A stretch of DNA of 64,000 nucleotides from Pycnopodia helianthoides (lineage: Eukaryota > Echinodermata > Asteroidea > Forcipulatida > Asteriidae): NCBI GenBank assembly GCA_032158295.1, contig CM063248.1, forward strand, positions 19,183,273 to 19,247,272, in the 5' to 3' direction. The notes below the pieces were generated by a model. That model saw only the letters and a list, made by a program, of their open reading frames with translations. It did no database searches and was not told the origin of the DNA. Shown in pieces: positions 34,901-43,900 of this stretch (positions are counted from its first letter, which is position 1; every line of letters starts with the position of its first letter). A program made the position numbers and the translations under genes.

Positions 34901-37900
34901 AAACATTTCACCGGTTTTGATGACGTGCAGCCGTGGATTGAGACTGGACCCTGCGCCCGTCCGTACATACATTAGTAGTATGTATACAACGTATATACGC
35001 CCTGAGGTGTATACGACGTACACACGCATACGGGTCCGTGGACTGAGACTCGAGAGATAACCACACGGTCTATGCACACGTAACAAATAAACGGAAACAC
35101 TTTTCAACTGGCTGCGCACTGACTGAATAGTTGGCATTTTTCCTGAACAGAAGTATCTTTGGCGATAAAAAGACATGCAGTCTAGCCTCACTTTTTTTAT
35201 AAAAAAACAGCAGACAGCATATGCTATACGTACAGGTCAAAGTGCAATGTTCAGGTCGTCTCTACGGGTATACGTCATACAATCAGCTTTTTCACACAGC
35301 GCTGCCAGCTGTCAATATGCTGAAACTTCTTTGAAAACCGCGGAAATTCGTCACGTAAGAGTCGTTTTTATTTTCGATTTTGTTATCACTTCAAACTTCC
35401 AATATTAATTTTGTTTTGATAAAAATGGTTCGTACAAACATTGTTAAGAAGGCTAAATGATTCTTGTTGCTTGAAATATACCGTTCATGTCCATCTTTAA
35501 TGTCTGTGGGAAACATTTGAAGGGGCACCAAGGCCAAGACCAGCAGGCCATGACTGGCCTCCATGGCCTCCATGTAATTGCCTGTTAAGTGGTTAACAGG
35601 ATGGGTGCGTTAACTAAACTTTTTAGTTTCAAGACAATGTGTTCAGAAAAAGAGAATTGAATATTGATGGTTGTAACTTGTTTTAAATTTTAGGGAGTAT
35701 CTTGTTTGTGGACCTTAGCTGCGGTCACAGACGCCTAGGGGGTTCGGCCCTGGCTCAGTGCTACAAGCAGCTTGGTGACTCGGTGCCCGACATGGACAAC
35801 CCTGGTATGCTGGCTCAAGCATTCAACATCATGCAAGACCTACTAGCTGGTGAGTCCCATTCTCATCTGGGTTTGAATTTCAGGAAATTATTCACTAGTC
35901 CACAGCTTTTGTTGCTCAGAAAATTTACTGGACCAAGAATTGTTTTTAAATGACGGATAAACTTTGTTTATTTTAATTTTTCAAGAATGAAGTTTGTATG
36001 GAAAAGCTGTTGAGTAAATTAGTGAATATTTATTCAAAAAGCCGGACATGTTAAGTTTTTAGGTTACCCCGGCCTTGCGGTTCAGCTTTTCGTAAAGTAG
36101 CCCATTGAGCTAGTCAACTACGCGTTTTACTTGCCCCCAGGAAGTTTTAGTAGCCAAGATTTTAAATATGTGTGGTCATATTTATGTTTCTTTCTGATGT
36201 ATTAATGGTAGCGATCACAAACAATTATGGACAAATGGAGTTACATTCACACACTCAAAAACAAGTTAGCACATTAAAAAATGTATTATTCACATCTGAA
36301 AAGGAAGAAATATGAGCATTTTAAACAAGTAGGTTGCACAGTTTTTAGTAGCCCACAGGGCAAGTTGAGAAGCAGTTTTGACGAGACAATGTACGCCGGG
36401 CTAGTGTTAAGGGTGAGCCCTGTAACAAGGCCAATGCTAAAATCACTGGATCATGAATATTGATTCTCATAGTATAGTACTAAAAAAGGGACCAGATTAT
36501 TTAGCCCTTCAGCCTCATTTTGGTTACACTGATTTGATAGGCAGAAAAACCAAGACGGCTGTGCCACGATAAAGTCTATGATTGACATGCCATCTGGTTA
36601 AAGTCTGGACTTAAACTTGAAACTATTGGTAATTACTTCTGAATAACCCCTTGATTTCCCTCAGAGGGTCTGTTGACGAGCGGCCATGACGTCAGCGATG
36701 GTGGACTTATCACATGCCTATTGGAGATGACCTTTGCAGGGAATTGTGGGATGGAGGTCAATATCGATAACAACAGCAAAGGTTTGTTTTATACGATTAA
36801 GTTTTGCCCTACACCAATGTTTGATATGCACTCTCTTAACTCGGCACTTTCAGAGTCCTGCAGAAAAAAAAATCCTAAACACCACAGGCATCTTGAGTGG
36901 GATGCAAACCAAGCACGCTTGTTAGTTTGCCTGTTTTAAAATGCAAGTTTTTGGTGGCGCAATCCACCTCAAATGATTCATGTTTTTACACGGTCACCCT
37001 AAAATGTATACAGCTAGACATGTCACAAGATCAAAGAAGAATGAGAGGGGACCAGTTGCTTTGTGGTTGATAGCGCCCTCTGCATACTTTTGGGAAAGAA
37101 TGGCGTGGCGAGATCGTACACCACTGGGAACGAGGTCAGCGTGGTGAGGCTTCAGTATTGGCAGCATATAGTGCTGCTTCAGGCATCTTCTTTGGGCGTT
37201 GAATCGGTGACTAGGATGGGGTTAAAGTAATTTTTTTTTACATTTATTCAAAGTTAGCAAGTTGTTCTCTCTTTGATGTCTTCTAGCATCAGATCTGGAG
37301 ATTTTCTTTGCGGAGGAGTTGGGGTTAGCTTTGGAGGTGTCGACTGAGCATGCCCAGATGGTCTGCCAGAGGTTTACCGGGATGGGTGTGCCGTGCTCGG
37401 TGATCGGTCAGTCCTGTGGACAGGGTCCGGACTCTATGGTGAGGATCTAATGTGTTCCAGACCAAAGCTAATCGAGCGTTAAATTCACAGAATAATCAGA
37501 AACGTAAGGTGAAATCTTCCAACCGTCAAGTTGGAGCAAGTTGGAGTGCGCACATCTAGTCGATTCATGGTTGATAACTGACTAGCACTGTACATGCGGA
37601 GTGACTTACTCACTCAAGCGACTTGTTTTGAACCTGCGACCTCCAGATTAACGTGCTGGCGCTCTACAAACTGCGCCAGTGCATTACTCCAGAGGTCGCA
37701 GGTTCAAGTCCTGCTCTAGTTAATTTTTCTTTGTTCAACCCAAACTTATAAAAAAATGTACCCATTGAGTTTTCCTTGTGGTTTACTACCTGATATTTAG
37801 TCAAACAAACACTGTACATTTTACATGTCTCATACTCATCAACAAATAGAGAACAATAAAGTTGACATGGTTGTGAAGCATGATGGCCGAGCAGTCTTTT

Positions 37901-40900
37901 GGGCCAGTCTTGAATAAGTGCTTTTGTGTACAGATACGGGTTCGAATCCTGGCATTGCTGATCAGAATACTTGTCTGTTTGAGCAAGGCACTTCACACAT
38001 TTTTAACATGTATATTTATTTTCTGTGGATTGGACATTAAGCTGCTTAGAGGGTGAATATGGTCGGGTCCGTGGTATCAAACCCTGCTTTTCAAGGCTAG
38101 ACCCTGGTTCGAATCCTTCCTCGGATGGAGTTCGCATGTGGGTGGGTTTTTCAGCCCCTTCCTAATTACATTGGCTTTCCCTACTCTGTTTTTTTCCGCC
38201 CAAATCGAAAAAAATATAATTTCTTGATCATCAATGTCATGTTCATCCTTCCGTCGGTGCTTGCACTGGGGGATGTTCAAAAAAATACATTCAATTTGCA
38301 TAAACGTCTTTTTCACCAGGTCCGTCTCTCGGTGAACGGCACCAACGTCTTAACAGAGAAGATGACCGTCTTGAGGGACATCTGGGAGGAGACAAGTTTC
38401 CGCTTGGAGAATTACCAAACCAACCCGAGTGTGTCGCTGAAGAGAGAGCGGGACTGTCGAAGCGCGTAGCGCCCCTGTACAAACTGACCTTTGACCCGAA
38501 CCAGCACAAAATTGATGAAGGTGAGGCGTTATTTAGACGCATGTGGCTTATTGAATTAACATCTCAACAATAGCGTGTCGGGGGCATGTGTGAACTGAGC
38601 GTTCGAGCGCACCGGACTCGAGCTCTGGTGTGTCTGATCAGCAGAGTGTGGGTTGGAGTGCCGGTCTTGACTCTTGTGTCCTTAGAAGCAAGACACCAAA
38701 GCTGTGAGTCCCTTGCTTTGTACAATCAATGCATGTAAAAGAACCCAGTAACACTGATGGTTAAGAGGAAGGGTTTGTAGTGGCTGCTGAACGCGCTGCA
38801 GCACCGTGTAAACCTTTATGAGGTGCTACCTAAATCGGTCTCATAATTTAAATATTTTTTTAAAAACCTGTCTTAAAATGTTTTTCTTTTTGTTCAAGCC
38901 CATTGAGTACCTTCTGGGTAGATACAAGCACTATATAAGACTATATATTATATTCAAGCCTGATGTCCATTCACATGTTGAAATGCGTAAGGGTGGTTCC
39001 AGGTACGTGAACAAAAAAATACAACCATTTGAAAATCTGCTAGCGTGACAGTAGATAACTGGCACACTTGATTGTGTTTCCTGTCAATTACACTTCCATT
39101 TCAGACACTTTAAAAATGTTGATGAATAGGAAAAGTTTATACAAGATTACAATTTATTGCTGCGGTTAGAGATGGGGTTGGTACTTGCTGTCACCTCAAT
39201 AAACGCGTATGAATTTGACTTTCTTGTGAAAATACCTTGACTTTTGTTTCTGTTTTCTAAGCAAGTAGACACTGTTTTCAGCTAAAACTTTCATGTTATT
39301 ACTATTATTATTATTTATTTTGAATAAGTCGCATCCCCCCAAGGTGATCCCGTGGCTGCTGCTTCCCAGGTTGTATCGTAAACTTGGGTGTGATCCCTGG
39401 CTACACGGCAGTTAACGGTTGTATGGCTTTTGACTGGCACCCCCCGAACAAAGATATTGACAAAATAGGGAGACTGCCAATATAGGGCTAGATAGCTCAG
39501 TTGGTAGAGTGCCGGTACGTTAATCCGGAGGTCGTTGGTTCAAATCCCGCTCTAGTCAATTTTTCTTTGTTCAACCCCATACTATTTGAAATTTACCCAG
39601 TCAGTTTCCCTTGTGGTTTATTACTTGACATTTAAATTAAAAAAGTCGCATCCCCTCAAGGTGATCCCGTGGCTGCTGCTTCCCAGGTTGTATCGTAAAC
39701 TTGGGTGTGATCCCTGGCTACACGGCAGTTAACGGTTGTATGGCTTTTGACTGGCACCCCGAACAAAGATATTGACAAAATAGGGAGACCGCCAATATAG
39801 GGCTAGATAGCTCAGTTGGTAGAGCGCCGGTACATTAATCCGGAGGTCGTTGGTTCAAATCCCGCTCTAGTCAATTTTTCTTTGTTCAACCCCATACTAT
39901 TTATTTTGACCTCAACAAATACAAGTACATAAAAAAGCACAGCAAAAGTGAAAGAATAACACAACGAACCACATGTGACTTTTATTTTACCTTTCTTGAT
40001 AATTTTGCCTATAAATCAGCATTACAATGACAAAAACCAATCTATGAACCTACCTTTAAGTGAATTAATGTAGTTGGTTTTGATAGTGTCAATGTCAGAC
40101 TGGCAGTCCCAATTGATCTCCCTTAAATACAGAAATAGCCAAGCCGGGCTTCGTCTGCCCCAAGGTCGCTGTGATCCGCGAGGAGGGCAGCAACGGTGAT
40201 CGCGAGATGGTTGCCTCGTTGATGAGCGCCGGTTTTGAAGTCTGGGATGTCAACATGCAGGACCTGGCCTCGGGGAGGGCCACGCTGGACCAGTTCCGAG
40301 GGGTGGTGTTTGTCGGCGGGTTCAGCTACGCTGATGTGTGCGGCTCGGCCAAAGGTCAGTTGTGCATACAAATCATCACAGCTGTGCTAAAGCTTATCTC
40401 AATTTTGTTGAGGCTTCTGACTGGCACCCCTGAACAAAGATATTGACAAAATAGGGAGACTGCCAACATAGGGCTAGATAGCTCAGTTGGTAGAGCACCG
40501 ATCATCTTTGTTCCCCCCCAAATTATTTAAAACTTACCCAGTCAGTTTCCCTTGTGGTTTATTATTTGATATCAATTTTGTAAAAACGTATCTTACACAA
40601 GAGAGACTGTGGGCAAAAACGGTATATCTGGGTTATGTGATAATATCGCATTTTGCTCAAGAGAAGCTCCATGCAAAAAATTGTGCATCTCGATTTCGTA
40701 GTAATGTTGCATCTCTCACAAATGTGGCGCCAGGCAAATATGTTAAAGGTATAATGCAGGATTGGGAGAGCTGACAAAATAGTCGTAGACGGTGTTCAAG
40801 TTCTGTGTGATCAACCAAGTACATAAAATAACAAACCTGTAAAACTGTGGGCTAAATCTGTTGTGTGAGCTAGGAGAAAAAAATTGAAAAACCATGCACA

Positions 40901-43900
40901 ATTTTCAGCATTGAAACACATTGTCCTTAATTTTGGTTGTAACAACCGAAATCAGCCAATGGCCGTTTTTAAGGTTTTCAGATACGTCGTATCTGGCACA
41001 GGAGAGGCCTGGGCCTGATTTCATAAAAAAAGCCTTTAAGCAGAAAATACTGCTTAGTAAATTTCTTTGCAAAATATCAGTAGGGTACCTGTTGCAACAA
41101 TGTAAGCAAGCTAAGCAGCTGTCTCTAGTCTGAGAAATTCAAATTCAAGCTGTCACTTGTGACTAGAGCAAGTCATTGTACCAGACACTATTCAAATCTA
41201 ACTTTGCAAATGGCTTCCTTCCAAACTCTCTTAAGATTATTTATTGGTTTTGAATTTTTCCCCTTAAGGCTGGGCTGCGGCTATCCTGTTCAACCCTACT
41301 GTGCGTGCCCAGTTTGACGCGTTCAGGGCGCGCAGTGACACCTTCTCATTGGGCGTCTGTAACGGGTGCCAGCTGATGGGTTTACTGGGCTGGGTGGCCC
41401 CGGACCATGGACAAGAAAAGATCAATGCAGGTAAAAAGATTCATTTACAATTTTTTTTTTTTTTTTTTTTTCTTATCAACAACAAATGTCGACAACTCTA
41501 AATCTAGTGAAAAAAAAATTCAATAAAAGAGAATAAAAGAGAAAAAAGAATTCGGCACAACCGTTTTTATTTTTTATTTTTTGTTTATTTTTGTTGAGGG
41601 GAGGGACGCATTACCTTTAAAGTCATGCTATTGTTTCACCACTCCATTATTTTGCACAAATGAAGCGAAACTTTTCAAACAGCATGACATAACAGGTGGA
41701 GCTGAAGTCGCATAACACCCTTGGTGCGTGAAACTCAAAAATGATCCTTTACTTATTTTCTCGGATGTGCAGAACTATACAAGTTCCGTAGATTTTAATT
41801 TCTGTGCACACACAGTCGGCTAATGTAAACAAGCTTGTCCCGACAAAACACGTCTGCACAGTGCCGTTATGTTGTTTCAATCTGTCTTGAAGTTGAACGA
41901 TTTTGAATTCTTCCTCTTCTGCCCTTGTCTAGTCAGGGTTTCATTGTGTCAATAATGTTTTCAAAGGAAAATAATAACTCTGGAAGCTCCGAAAAGTTCT
42001 TAAAAATAATACAGAGCAGAGACAGAAACAGAGACAAATTTATTTTGGAATACTGACCCGAAGCGGTGAACACATGATTACCCTCATCTGTTTGTCTTCA
42101 AATGACCTCATTCCCTCCGATGCATGTTGTTATTATTATTATTATTTATTCGGCCAAGATTCCAACAAACAGTAAAGATACAATATTACCAAAACATATT
42201 ACAGTACAAGAAACAACGAATGTAAGCTTAAAGATCACGTGACACCTAGAACAATTGTAATCCAATGATGAAATGGAAACAGAACACTGACAAATCAAAG
42301 CAAGACAACTATAAAATCAGACAGGACAAGCCCATTCTAAGATATCCAGGATTAATAAAAGTGAACCTAACCACTGTGACTCGAAAGCCTATCAATCCAA
42401 TCTTAAAATGGGAATAGAATCTTTAACAAATACTTATAAAATAATAAAGAGAAACTTTTGGCATGTTAGCATGTTGACTAATTGCTTGCTGTCCTTCCCA
42501 CCCAGATTCAGCCTCCTCCAGGCAGGGTGTTTTCCTGACACACAACAAGTCGGAGAGGTTTGAATCGCGGTTTGTCAGCGTGGAGATCGGCCAGAGTCCA
42601 TCCATCCTACTGCAGGGTATGGAAGGGTCTACCCTAGGCATATGGGTTGCTCATGGAGAAGGTAACGTATTTGCTGTTTCGCTTTTACATAAATGGATGT
42701 TTTTTTCTGGTTTTTCTCAACATTGTGGTTTTTTTTCATACTTTTTATTTTCATCACAATGCTCATAAATACTTTAGTCCGATATACTAAAACTTTGATG
42801 TGAATATGAATTTTTTTTTTTTAATTCTACTAATAACAGTACAAGCATCCACAGGGGGTCTACTTTCTTTCTTGTAAAATCCATTAAATTGTTTTATTAG
42901 CTGTTCCGACAGATTATTATTTTTTTTCTTCTTCTTATTCTTTCCATTCGTCAAAAAATCCCATTTGATTTTACACGAATATGTGGCCTTGAAAAGTCAT
43001 ACTTAGCTTAGTATAAAAGAGTCAGATCCTCTATTATATCAAAGCTATTAGGTCATGAAGTTGTCGTTACATGTAATTAGCTTAACATCGTTAGCTAATT
43101 TACTTAGTTATAAAGAATTTTTGATAAGGCAATCTTGAAACTATATGTCAAAAAGAATACGTCCGATTATCAAACCTTTTTACTTATACACTTGTTGGAT
43201 ACTGTGTGCTTAAAGCCTCAAATATCCCACACAATAAAGGTCACATTGGTTATTCGAGAAACGCCCAATTTGTTAACAAAGGTGCATTCACATAGCACGA
43301 AAGCCTCGTAGAACTACTGCGGAAAAAGTGTCATGACAAACATTTTTGTTGACTTGTATGTAAATAAAGTATAAATAACGCCTCAAGGCACACTTTAAAA
43401 TGTATTTATTCTTCTTTCTTTCTTTCTTTTGTCCCCTTGGGGGCCCGGGCAGGAGGAAATGTATAATCATCACATATTCTGAGGGGGAATTAAATATACT
43501 TAGTGAAAAGGAAAATGAGAGTTAAACTAGGATCTTCCTGGCATGTTTATTCTTGAAATAGTTCAACTTGTTTAATTGTACAATAACAAAAGTAAAACTG
43601 CAGTACAGTCCATAGACTAAATTGAGTAAAACCTTACAATAAAAACGGTAGTAAAGCAGTATAAACTAATGTTGCCCATCACTTATTGGTGCTACATGTA
43701 TTTAACAAGACATGCAGTACAGACATGCAGTACAGACATGCAGTGCAGACATGCGGTGCAGGCATGCGGTGCAGGCATGCGGTGCAGGCATGCGGTGCAG
43801 GCATGCGGTGCAGGCATGCGGTGCAGGCATGCGGTGCAGGCATGCGGTGCAGGCATGCGGTGCAGGCATGCGGTGCAGGCATGCGGTGCAGGCATGCGGT

